Of a DNA stretch of 64,000 bases, positions 1 through 8,058 are shown piece after piece. The stretch spans positions 216,209 through 280,208 of the forward strand of contig NZ_LOAS01000008.1 in NCBI RefSeq assembly GCF_001558155.1. Direction: 5' to 3'. Each line of letters opens with the position of its first letter. The stretch's first letter is position 1. The notes below the pieces were generated by a model. It was not told the origin of the DNA, did not search any database, and saw only the letters and a program-made list of their open reading frames with translations. The position numbers and the translations under genes are program-made. The DNA comes from Aliiruegeria sabulilitoris (GTDB lineage Bacteria; Pseudomonadota; Alphaproteobacteria; Rhodobacterales; Rhodobacteraceae).

Positions 1-905
1 ACCAGGTTCAGCCCGTTGTTCAGGATGCCCAGCAGCACCGCGCCGATCAGGGTACCAAAGATCAGGCCCCGGCCACCGGCGATGGAGGTGCCCCCCATGA
101 CCACGGCGGCAATGGCATCGAGTTCGAAGCCGCCCCCCGCGTTGGGCTGGCCGCTCATCAGGCGCCCCGTCAGGATCACGGCGGCAAACGCCGAGGTCAT
201 GCCGGAGATGGTGTAGATCGCGAGCTTTATCCGCTGGGTCTTCACGCCGGAGAGCCGGGCCGCGGTCTCGTTGCCGCCGATGGAATAGACGTGGCGGCCA
301 AAGGCGGTCCGTTCCAGCAACACCCAGGCGAGGCCGTAGATGAGGAACATGGCGATGACAGGCACGGGAATGATCCCGATACGCCCGATGCCGAACCAGG
401 CGATCCAGGAAGGCAGCCCGCTGATCGGGTAGCCGCCGGAATAGATCAGCCCGAGGCCACGCGCGATGCCCATCGTCGCCAGCGTGACGATGATGGCCGG
501 CATCCGGCCCCAGGCGACCAGAATGCCGTTGAAGACACCCAGGCCGAGGCCCACCAACAACCCGCCGGCCAGACCGACCGAACCCGGCATCCCCATATTG
601 ACGATCAGGCCTGCACAGACCGTGCCCGAGAAGGCCATGACCGCGCCAACCGACAGGTCGATGCCGCCGGTCAGGATCACGAAGGTCATGCCGACGGCGA
701 GAATGCCGTTGATCGAGACCTGCCGCAACACGTTGAGAATGTTGGAAACACTGAAGAAGTTCTCGCTGGCAAATCCCATGAGAACCGAGACCACGATCAG
801 GCCGACCATCGGAAGGACAAGCGGGGACCGCATCAGCTGACGGATGTTTGCATTCATTTTCTTGGTACCTTGCACCGAGGTGCCCATTGCTGTGTCATGC
901 GGCAT
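1..905 (-). CDS. Sugar ABC transporter permease (RbsC-like), partial
   Basis: Inner-membrane permease of a ribose/xylose-type ABC importer. About 301 codons are present and the C-terminus lies beyond base 1. The readable protein is very hydrophobic and carries the family hallmark GGIDLSVG in the first third and a GG(T)SIAGGRG stretch near the window edge, both typical of BPD_transp_2 permeases. I place the start at ATG 905, which overlaps the end of the ATPase gene and has GGGGA nine bases upstream. In-frame ATGs at 887 and 857 are alternatives; the last gives the usual MNANIRQL-type N-terminus and has AAGG upstream. It is translationally coupled to the ATPase and is the last visible gene of the ABC operon. 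The family is certain; the substrate is inferred from the neighbours. Confidence 0.88.
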   Translation of the reverse strand, partial: MPHDTAMGTSVQGTKKMNANIRQLMRSPLVLPMVGLIVVSVLMGFASENFFSVSNILNVLRQVSINGILAVGMTFVILTGGIDLSVGAVMAFSGTVCAGLIVNMGMPGSVGLAGGLLVGLGLGVFNGILVAWGRMPAIIVTLATMGIARGLGLIYSGGYPISGLPSWIAWFGIGRIGIIPVPVIAMFLIYGLAWVLLERTAFGRHVYSIGGNETAARLSGVKTQRIKLAIYTISGMTSAFAAVILTGRLMSGQPNAGGGFELDAIAAVVMGGTSIAGGRGLIFGTLIGAVLLGILNNGLNL

Positions 906-2397
906 TTTCGAGTTTCCCCGTCGTTGAATAGGTCATGATTATTTCCGACGTGATGTCTTCCCCTTCGACGGTCGCCACGATGCCGCCTCCCCGGAAGACG
1001 CAGACACGATCGGACATGCCGATGATTTCCGGCAGCTCGGAAGAGATCATGATGATCGAACAGCCCAGCTCGGTGAGCTTGCGCATCAGCAGATAGATTT
1101 CCGCCTTGGCGCCGACATCGATCCCGCGGGTGGGTTCGTCGAAGATCAGGATCTTCATGTCGTGGTTCAGCCAGCGCGCCACCACGACCTTTTGCTGGTT
1201 GCCGCCCGAAAGGGTGTCCAGCCGGTCGTTCGGGCCGCCCGCCTTGACGCCCACACGCTCCATGGCCTCCACGGTGCAGGTCAGTTCCTTCGTCAGGTCG
1301 ATGAAGTAACGGCCCTTGCGGTACTTGCCATAATTGTTGATCGAGATATTGCGCAGGATCGAGAAGCTGGTGATCAGCCCCTGCTCCTTGCGGTTCTCGG
1401 GCAGCAGGCCGATCCCGGCCACGAGCCCGTCGGCGGGCTCGGCGAAATTCACTTCCTTGCCGTTGAGCTTCATGCTGCGTTTCGCGTAGGGATGCGCGCC
1501 GAGCATGGCCAGCGCGGTTTCCGTCCGGCCGGAGCCGACAAGCCCGGAAAAGCCCAGGATCTCGCCCTTGCGCAAGTGGAAGGACGATACCGGGTCGGTA
1601 CGTTTGAGCTGAAGTTCATCGACCTCAAGCACCAGGTCCGTGTCCTCGGGCAGGTCCGGCTTTGTCGGAAAGCTCTGCTCGATCCGGCGGCCAACCATCA
1701 TCTCGACCAAACGGTCATTATCGACATCGGACACGTTGCAGGTGTTGATGTATTCGCCGTCACGCAGCACGGTGATCCGGTCGCAGATCTGGAAGATCTC
1801 TTCCAGGTGGTGCGAGATGAAGATGATAGCGACCCCCTTGCGGCGCAACTCGCGGAGCACCTTGAAGAGATGCTCGACCTCGGTCGGGGTGAGCGTGGCG
1901 GTGGGTTCGTCCAGCACCAGGATGCGGGCGTCCAGCGACAGGGCCTTGGCGATCTCGACGAATTGCTGCTCGGCAATCGACAGGGTCGTGATCGGCGCGT
2001 TCAGCGGCAGGTCCACGTCGAGTTGTTGCAGGATCTCATGCGCGCGCTTGCGCATGGCCTTGCGGTCGAGCAGGCCGAGCTTGTTCTTCAATTCGCGAGC
2101 GAGGAACATGTTCTCCACTGCCGACAAGTAGGGAATGAGCGAAAATTCCTGAAAGACGATCCCGACGCCGGCGGCGATGGCCTCGTCGTAGTTGGCGAAT
2201 GAGCGTTCCTCGCCATTGATGCGGATCGTTCCGTCGGTCGCGCTGATGATGCCGCATAACACCTTCATCAGGGTCGATTTGCCGGCGCCATTTTCGCCCA
2301 GAAGCGCATGCACCTCGCCGGCGCGCACCTCGAGATCGACGCCGTGCAGAACCTCGACCTTGCCGAAGCTCTTCCTGATCCTGTTCATTTCCAGCAT
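895..2397 (-). CDS. Sugar ABC transporter ATP-binding protein (RbsA/XylG-like, two ABC domains)
   Basis: A 500-residue cytoplasmic ATPase with two tandem nucleotide-binding domains, the usual size for RbsA/MglA/XylG. Domain 1 has Walker A GENGAGKS (residues 34-41), a degenerate signature LSIAEQQ and Walker [12 protein letters not shown]. Domain 2 has the degenerate P-loop GLVGSGRTE typical of the family, the signature LSGGNQQK and Walker [13 protein letters not shown]. It drives uptake together with the permease (which overlaps its 3' end) and the binding protein 73 bp upstream. The retained catalytic elements in domain 1 and the canonical signature in domain 2 fit the asymmetric ATPases of this class. 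The substrate is probably a pentose or pentitol, judging by the xylulokinase and polyol dehydrogenase next door. Confidence 0.95.
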   Translation of the reverse strand: MLEMNRIRKSFGKVEVLHGVDLEVRAGEVHALLGENGAGKSTLMKVLCGIISATDGTIRINGEERSFANYDEAIAAGVGIVFQEFSLIPYLSAVENMFLARELKNKLGLLDRKAMRKRAHEILQQLDVDLPLNAPITTLSIAEQQFVEIAKALSLDARILVLDEPTATLTPTEVEHLFKVLRELRRKGVAIIFISHHLEEIFQICDRITVLRDGEYINTCNVSDVDNDRLVEMMVGRRIEQSFPTKPDLPEDTDLVLEVDELQLKRTDPVSSFHLRKGEILGFSGLVGSGRTETALAMLGAHPYAKRSMKLNGKEVNFAEPADGLVAGIGLLPENRKEQGLITSFSILRNISINNYGKYRKGRYFIDLTKELTCTVEAMERVGVKAGGPNDRLDTLSGGNQQKVVVARWLNHDMKILIFDEPTRGIDVGAKAEIYLLMRKLTELGCSIIMISSELPEIIGMSDRVCVFRGGGIVATVEGEDITSEIIMTYSTTGKLENAA

Positions 2398-2470
2398 GGT
2401 ATCCCCCGCGCGTTAGAGAAAAAGGGGCCGCTCCCGCCCGGAAGCACGGAAGCAGCCAGGGAGGGAAGTC

Positions 2471-3379
2471 TTACCAGGAGAAGCCTTCGGCGTTCTCGGC
2501 ATCCACGACCATCACGTCGATCGGCACTTCGGCGGGAACAACACGGGCACCCCAAAGCTGGGCCAGCGCCATGCCGAGGCCGACACGGACCTGGTCACGC
2601 GGGAACTGCGCGGTGCTCTCGATGAAGGGCGTGCCCTGCGCGATGGCGGCAACGGCTTCCGGGGCACCATCGACAGAGGTCAGAACGATGTCGCGGCCGG
2701 AGCCCTGGATGGCAGCCAGCGCGCCCATTGCGCCACCGTCATTGACCGAGAAGATGCCCTTCAGGTTCGGGTGGGCCTGGATCATGTTCTCGACCACGCC
2801 GAGCGCAACCGAGCGGTCCTGACGACCGTTCTGCATGTCGACCATTTCGATGCCCGGGAACTCTTCCAGAGCCGCCTTGCAGCCTTCGACGCGCTGCAGG
2901 ATCGGCACGACCGGGATACCGTCGAGAATGGCGACTTCGCCTTCACCGCCAAGCTTTTCGCCCATGTACTTGCAGGACATGTAGCCGGCGTCGCGGTTCT
3001 TGGAGCCGACAAAGGTGTCGACCGGGCCGTTGGCATTGGCGTCGACGGCGACGACGATGACGCCGGCATCCTTGGCCATCTTGACGGCGGTCTCGATCCC
3101 GGCGCTGTCGGTCGGGTTCACCAGCAGGATGTCGATATCCTGCTGCAGCATGTCCTCGACGTCGGAGATCTGCTTGGCAACATCATGGCCGGCATCGGTG
3201 ATGACCAGGTCCGCGCCCAGCATGTCGGCGGCCTCTTTCAGGGCCTCCTGCATCGAGACGAAATACGGGTTGTTCATCTCCTGGAACGTCATCCCGATTT
3301 TCAGGTTGTCGCCTGCAAACGCGGTGGATGCAGTCATGCACAGGGCTGCGGCGGATACGGTTTTCAAAAGGCTCTTCAT
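2471..3379 (-). CDS. Periplasmic sugar-binding protein of ABC importer (RbsB-like)
   Basis: A 302-residue periplasmic binding protein that captures the substrate for the RbsA/RbsC-like transporter. Residues 1-22 form a Sec signal peptide (MKSLLK, hydrophobic core, cleavage after AFA). The mature protein starts DNLKIGMTFQEMNNPYFVSM, the typical opening of Peripla_BP_4 proteins, and later has DIDILLVNPTDS and a hinge-like VNDGGAMGALAA. I chose ATG 3379 because GGGAGGA lies just upstream; an in-frame extension to 3436 adds residues with no signal-peptide logic. It is the first gene of the transporter set, 96 bp downstream of the AraC gene, and is usually the most highly expressed component. Ribose, xylose and xylitol binders cannot be separated by eye; context favours a pentitol. 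Confidence 0.93.
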   Translation of the reverse strand: MKSLLKTVSAAALCMTASTAFAGDNLKIGMTFQEMNNPYFVSMQEALKEAADMLGADLVITDAGHDVAKQISDVEDMLQQDIDILLVNPTDSAGIETAVKMAKDAGVIVVAVDANANGPVDTFVGSKNRDAGYMSCKYMGEKLGGEGEVAILDGIPVVPILQRVEGCKAALEEFPGIEMVDMQNGRQDRSVALGVVENMIQAHPNLKGIFSVNDGGAMGALAAIQGSGRDIVLTSVDGAPEAVAAIAQGTPFIESTAQFPRDQVRVGLGMALAQLWGARVVPAEVPIDVMVVDAENAEGFSW

Positions 3380-3475
3380 TGGGTTCCTCCCTTGGTTGAA
3401 GATAGTCAAAGTCTTCCCGGTCGCGGCCGGCATCATTGCGGGCGCGTGGAAATTCGGTTGCGATTTTTCGATGGG

Positions 3476-4360
3476 TTATCCGGCCATTCGCACCAGGTCG
3501 TTCGCCGCGAAGGTGGCGCGGAACTGCGACGGCGACATCCCTTTCATTCTCAAGAAGTGACGATTGAAGTTGGACAGGTTCGAAAACCCGACATCGAAGC
3601 AGATATCAGCGACCCGGACCTCGGGGTCCGACAACAGGATCTGGCAGGCCAGGTCGATACGAAGCTGGTTCTTGTAGCGCACAAGGGTCATGCCGGTATG
3701 GCGCTTGAAGGACCGCGAGAAGCTGCTCGTGCTCTGACCGGTCAGTTCGGCCAGCTCCGCCTCGCCCACCTGTTCGGTCAGGTTCTGGCGAAGATGCACG
3801 ATGGCGCGGTTGATGCCGACATCGTCCGCCTTGCCCATGTTGAGCTGGAAGTTGAGACTGGCCAGGATCTGAGGCTCCGGCGCCTGGATCAACCGATCCA
3901 CGATTTCGCAGAACAGCGCCATGCGCCGGACGCCACGCGCCTCGATCAACTCGCCCATGATCGGCTGGACGGCCTTGCCCGTGGCCTCGTCGAACAGCAG
4001 GCCACGGCGGCTGCGCTCGAGCAGCGGACGAAACGCCTGCATCTCCGGGATCGTTTCGAGCGCACCGTCGATGAAGGTTTCGGCGAACTGGATGACACGG
4101 CTCCGGCGTGGTTCGATCGCTCCTTCGGCCACATTGCTGATCCAGTTCTGGGGCAGGTTCGGGCCGGTCATGACCAGTTGGCCGGGTTCGAAATGGCCGA
4201 TATGGTCGCCGATGTAGAATTTTCCGGATGTCGCGACGACCAGATGAATCTCGTATTCAGGATGGTAGTGCCAGCGCACGGTGCGGAACGGATACCCGTG
4301 CTGCCAGGCCGCGAACGACTCACCTTTCCTGATGTGTACAAGTTCCAGATCCGGTTGCAC
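3476..4360 (-). CDS. AraC-family transcriptional regulator of the sugar locus
   Basis: A 294-residue regulator. Residues about 25-100 look like a cupin/AraC-binding fold (WHYHPEYEIHLV, then GHFEPGQLVMTGPNLPQNW). The C-terminal 100 residues hold two helix-turn-helix motifs: ELAELTGQSTSSFSRSFKRHTG, then VADICFDVGFSNLSNFNRHFLR, ending with GMSPSQFR, which is standard for AraC. It sits between the enzyme genes (xylB, dehydrogenase) and the ABC transporter genes, all on the same strand, so it probably activates one or both units in response to the sugar. A terminator at 4659-4684 ends the upstream transcript, so this gene must have its own promoter in the 390 bp upstream. I see no convincing paired AraC half-sites there. 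Confidence 0.93.
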   Translation of the reverse strand: MQPDLELVHIRKGESFAAWQHGYPFRTVRWHYHPEYEIHLVVATSGKFYIGDHIGHFEPGQLVMTGPNLPQNWISNVAEGAIEPRRSRVIQFAETFIDGALETIPEMQAFRPLLERSRRGLLFDEATGKAVQPIMGELIEARGVRRMALFCEIVDRLIQAPEPQILASLNFQLNMGKADDVGINRAIVHLRQNLTEQVGEAELAELTGQSTSSFSRSFKRHTGMTLVRYKNQLRIDLACQILLSDPEVRVADICFDVGFSNLSNFNRHFLRMKGMSPSQFRATFAANDLVRMAG

Positions 4361-4658
4361 GAAAGACCTCCCTTCCGCTTGGGATGGCGCCCGCTATGTC
4401 CCTGAACGCGCCCTGTGCGGTGACTCGTTTCTACCAGAGAGTCGGGAGGGGACTCCACGTCGCCACAAGGTATTTACTGGTAGTTTTTTGACCTGAATTT
4501 GTGGTTTTTGGCATAGCTGGCCTCGGGGGCCTTCCAAACGTGAATCTTCATTGGTCCACCCGCCTCCCCCGGACCCGAAGCGTGATATGGTGCCTCGCAG
4601 GGCCTGGCCGTCTCGGACCCGAACGGGCGTACCGGGAATGAGAGCCGCCGCGGAAAAT

Positions 4659-4684
4659 GAAAAAGGGAGGCACCCCTGCCCCCC
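4659..4684 (-). terminator. Rho-independent terminator of the xylB transcript
   Basis: Read on the minus strand, an 8-bp stem with one G-U pair (arms at 4677-4684 and 4665-4672) encloses the loop GGGG and is followed directly by TTTTTCATTTTC. It lies 68 bp beyond the xylB stop and ends the dehydrogenase-xylB transcript before the AraC gene. The rest of 4361-4751 holds no gene that I can support. Confidence 0.8.
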
Positions 4685-4751
4685 TTCCTTGCCGTCTTCA
4701 AACCCTTCGGCGGAAACCGGAATATGCGCCGGGTACCTTCGTGGCGGATTG

Positions 4752-6209
4752 CTAGGAACCGCCCTGCCACGCCGCAAGCGCGGGGTAGCTTTCACGATAA
4801 AGTTGGTAGCTTTCGGCATATTTCTTCGCCAGCTCCCTGTCCGGCGCAATCTCCCGATCCACCCGGGGCTTGGCAAAGACATTTTCCGAAACATCGCCGG
4901 TAGCGCAGGCAACTGCCAGCTTGGCGGCCCCAAAAGCGGCTCCAAAGTCGCCATCTTCCGGTTTCAACAAGGTGAGCCCGGTCACGGCCGCCATGATTTC
5001 CAGCCATTGATCGGAGCGCGCACCGCCGCCCACCGCATAGGCCGCATCGATCTCGGTCCCCGCAAGCCGCAGCGCGCGGACGCAGTCGGCAAAGGCCATC
5101 GCCACACCCTCCATCGTCGCCTGGACAAGATCGGGCAGTCGGGTCACGCGGCGCAACCCGAGGAATGCCCCCGAAGCGCTCGGGTTGTTATGCGGCGTGC
5201 GCTCCCCGGAAAGGTAGGGCAGGAAGCCGACACCGGAGGGCGCCTCGATTTTCGGCGGCAGCAACCCGGCAAGATCCGCTGGACTGCGGCCGGACATTTC
5301 CGAAAGCCAGGTCAGGCTGTCAGTGGCAGAAAGTATCACACCCATTTGGTGCCAAGTTTTCGGAATCGCGTGACAAAAAGCGTGTACCCCTTCATCGGTA
5401 TTTGGCGCGAATTTATCCGTCACGGCGAAGAGAACGCCGGATGTTCCGAGCGACAGGAACCCGGTTCCGGGCGACGTCACCCCCATGCCGCAGGCCGTTG
5501 CGGCATTGTCGCCGCCGCCTCCGGCAACCGGCACCCGCGGAACGCCCCATTTTTCAGCAAGTTCGGGCCGGAGCATTCCCGACACATCCGATCCCTCGCC
5601 GAGGGCCGGCATGTGATCCCGCGTCAGGCCCGTTGCGGAAAGCAACGCGTCCGACCATTTCCGGGCGGCAACATCGAGCCACAAGGTGCCCGCGGCGTCC
5701 GACATTTCAGCGAAATGCTCACCGGTCAGCCACAGGCGCACATAGTCCTTCGGCAGAAGGACCTTGGCCGTCTTCTCGAAAATCTCCGGCTCGTTTTCGG
5801 CGACCCAAAGCAGTTTCGGCGCCGTGAAGCCCGCCATGACGATATTGCCGCCGATGCCGCGAAAATCGGCGCGCTTTTCAAGCTCCAGACATTGCTGCCC
5901 CGAACGCCCGTCATTCCACATGATGCAGGGCCGCAGCGGTTTGTCTGCCGCATCGAGCAGTGTCGCGCCGTGCATATGCCCTGACAGGCCGATGGCCTTG
6001 AGGCCCGCCAGCGCTGCGCCATGTTCCGCCGCGATCTGCGAGATAGCCGCCTCGCAGGCGGTGATCCAGTCCTGCGGATCCTGCTCCGACCAGCCGGGCT
6101 GCGGCCGGGACACCGTGAGCGGGGCCTGGGCGACCGCGACGGTGGCGAAGGCGTCGTCCACGAGCATCGCTTTGACGCCCGAGGTTCCGATATCCAATCC
6201 GAGATACAT
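4752..6209 (-). CDS. xylB: Xylulokinase
   Basis: FGGY-family kinase that phosphorylates D-xylulose to D-xylulose 5-phosphate for the pentose phosphate pathway. Its 485 residues match XylB (about 484). The N-terminus MYLGLDIGTSGVKA is the ATPase-fold phosphate-1 motif; the MHG substrate-contact motif is at 79-81; the catalytic base is Asp234 in GGGGDNAAT; GTSGVLF and the late AYAVGGGARS adenosine motif are present. Its start lies 21 bp downstream of the dehydrogenase gene, so the two form an operon. Together they would convert xylitol (or D-arabinitol) to D-xylulose and then to xylulose 5-phosphate. No xylose isomerase gene is visible, which favours a polyol over xylose as the starting substrate. 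Confidence 0.95.
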   Translation of the reverse strand: MYLGLDIGTSGVKAMLVDDAFATVAVAQAPLTVSRPQPGWSEQDPQDWITACEAAISQIAAEHGAALAGLKAIGLSGHMHGATLLDAADKPLRPCIMWNDGRSGQQCLELEKRADFRGIGGNIVMAGFTAPKLLWVAENEPEIFEKTAKVLLPKDYVRLWLTGEHFAEMSDAAGTLWLDVAARKWSDALLSATGLTRDHMPALGEGSDVSGMLRPELAEKWGVPRVPVAGGGGDNAATACGMGVTSPGTGFLSLGTSGVLFAVTDKFAPNTDEGVHAFCHAIPKTWHQMGVILSATDSLTWLSEMSGRSPADLAGLLPPKIEAPSGVGFLPYLSGERTPHNNPSASGAFLGLRRVTRLPDLVQATMEGVAMAFADCVRALRLAGTEIDAAYAVGGGARSDQWLEIMAAVTGLTLLKPEDGDFGAAFGAAKLAVACATGDVSENVFAKPRVDREIAPDRELAKKYAESYQLYRESYPALAAWQGGS

Positions 6210-6230
6210 CTGCTGGCTCCTCCTGCGGCG

Positions 6231-7274
6231 TTAAGCGACCGGCATTTCGATCTGGATCTTCACATCCGTCGGGCGCCCTTCGGCGGCACGGTCGAAGGCG
6301 GCGATGCTTTGCTCGAATGGCAGGGTTTTGGAGATCAGCGGCTTGAGATTGACCTTGCCCGCCCCGATCAGCGCGATCGCCCGGTCATAGATATTGGCAT
6401 AGCGGAAGACGGTTTCCAGCCTTGCTTCCTTGGCCTGTAGCGAGACGACATCCATCGGAACCGGCTCCACCGGCATCCCGACGAGCACGATGGCGCCGCC
6501 GGGGCGGACCAGTGCGGGCACATCCAGAATGGCCGGTGCGGCGCCCGAGCATTCGAACACCACATCGGCGCCCCAGCCATCGGTCGCCTCGGCAATGGCC
6601 TGCGCGACGGGCTGTTGAGTGATGTTGATGGTCTCGATGCCGTCATACTCGCCAATGATGTCGAGCTTGGGCTGGGCTAGGTCCGCCACGTAAACCTTCG
6701 CGCATCCGCCCGCCAGCGCGGCCAGCGCCGTCATCATCCCGATGGGACCGGCGCCCACGACCACGCCGACATCGCCCGGCTGGATGCGGGCCCGAAGGGC
6801 GCTCTGCATACCGATGGCAAAGGGTTCCACCATTGCCCCTTCGGCAAAGGAGACGGTCTTGGGCAGCTTGTAGGTGAAAGCCGCCGGGTGCACGACTTCA
6901 GGGGTCAGGCAGCCGTGGACCGGGGGCGTCGCCCAGAAGGTCACGGCCGGATCGACATTGTAGATGCCGAGCTTGGAAGCGCGCGAAGTCGGGTTCGGAA
7001 TGCCCGGCTCCATGCAGACGCGGTCGCCGGGTTTCAGATCCGTCACCGCATCGCCGACCTCGACGACGACACCCGCCGCCTCGTGGCCGAGGATCATCGG
7101 CTCCTTGACCACGAAGGGACCGATCTTGCCGTGGGTGTAATAATGGACGTCGGAGCCACAGACGCCGACAGTGCGCAGGGCAACCTTCACATCCTCCGGC
7201 CCCAGATCCAATTCCACAGGGAACTCCCGAAGCGACAGTTTCCCCTTTTCCTCCAGAACAAGTGCCTTAGCCAC
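6231..7274 (-). CDS. NAD-dependent polyol (probable xylitol) dehydrogenase
   Basis: Zinc-dependent medium-chain dehydrogenase of 347 residues, in the sorbitol/xylitol dehydrogenase subgroup. Catalytic zinc ligands are visible: Cys39 in VGVCGSD, His64-Glu65 in LGHEAAG and Glu150 in MVEPFAIG. The NAD-binding turn is GAGPIG (174-179). The structural-zinc cysteines are missing: the PG.PC..C..C region reads [12 protein letters not shown], a natural variant in some polyol dehydrogenases. The start is GTG 7274, preceded by GAGGTGGA. As first gene of the operon with xylB it should oxidise a pentitol to D-xylulose. Sorbitol or L-iditol activity cannot be excluded from sequence alone. Confidence 0.9.
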   Translation of the reverse strand: MAKALVLEEKGKLSLREFPVELDLGPEDVKVALRTVGVCGSDVHYYTHGKIGPFVVKEPMILGHEAAGVVVEVGDAVTDLKPGDRVCMEPGIPNPTSRASKLGIYNVDPAVTFWATPPVHGCLTPEVVHPAAFTYKLPKTVSFAEGAMVEPFAIGMQSALRARIQPGDVGVVVGAGPIGMMTALAALAGGCAKVYVADLAQPKLDIIGEYDGIETINITQQPVAQAIAEATDGWGADVVFECSGAAPAILDVPALVRPGGAIVLVGMPVEPVPMDVVSLQAKEARLETVFRYANIYDRAIALIGAGKVNLKPLISKTLPFEQSIAAFDRAAEGRPTDVKIQIEMPVA

Positions 7275-8058
7275 GGCTCCACCTCGACTTCATATGTTGC
7301 GCAGTTTTCAATCACCCGTCGGGATGAAACTTGCAGGAATGCCCCTTTTTGAGGCGCCTTGATGAAGCGAACGGAAGCAGACGGCGGATGTAAACAGCTC
7401 AAACGGGGTGTGAGCATTTGGTTTTTGCATCCGGTAAAAATAGTATCAGTGGCGGTTTGGCGTTGGACCAACCCGCCCACGTCGCGGCCGGACAAAGCGC
7501 TACGCCACACCTTCGGAAGTGACCCAGCCCGCGCGTGACCGCGCGCGGACGAATCAGCTCTACTTGTGATTGAATCCCATGTTAGCGCCGCAACTGGAGT
7601 CCTGTTTTTCATGACGATCCCCGGTATAGATACCAAAATCGCAGGAGCAAAAATCCTCTGACAATCGGCTCACCGACTCGGATGGAGCACCGTTTCGACG
7701 GCGATCCAAACGCTGCTCCAGGCTTTTGCCGACGCGTCACCGCCACGCGCGCCTCTACGCTCAAAGGCCGGGCCAACGCACCGGACACCGCCCCCCCACC
7801 CGCGAACCAACGATAGGAAATCGGCAACACGCCCTCTCTGGCGCTAGGTCGGTAGAACTTGCTATCACGGAGCGAACAGGAGGCGGCGGTGGTCGTCGTC
7901 TCGACGGCTTCCACTTCTTTCAAATCTGCGCGCGAAGAGTGGCCACCAAGGGGCATGAGAGATCGATCCGGCGGCGGCCCGTCTTCTGGCGGGCCATACC
8001 GGGGCGCAATACTCACTTTCGCCCCTGCGTTGCCAGCTCTTCGTGCTAATTCGGTGCC
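7275..8058. other. 784-bp intergenic region, no gene seen
   Basis: This separates the divergent polyol dehydrogenase (minus) and antiporter (plus) genes and must carry both promoters. Frames read here have skewed composition and no family resemblance. One GC-rich hairpin near 7533-7552 (7-bp arms, 6-base loop) is the only structure I noticed. I see no tRNA, repeat-family core or recognisable operator. Confidence 0.5.

Noticed and set aside
291-938. 215-codon plus-strand frame over the permease gene
   Set aside because: Very Asp/Gln/His-rich composition with no fold; it is antisense to a clear RbsC-like permease.
2398-2470. Attenuator between the sugar-binding protein and ATPase genes
   Set aside because: A G/C-rich stretch with a short T-run exists on the minus strand but the arms pair poorly.
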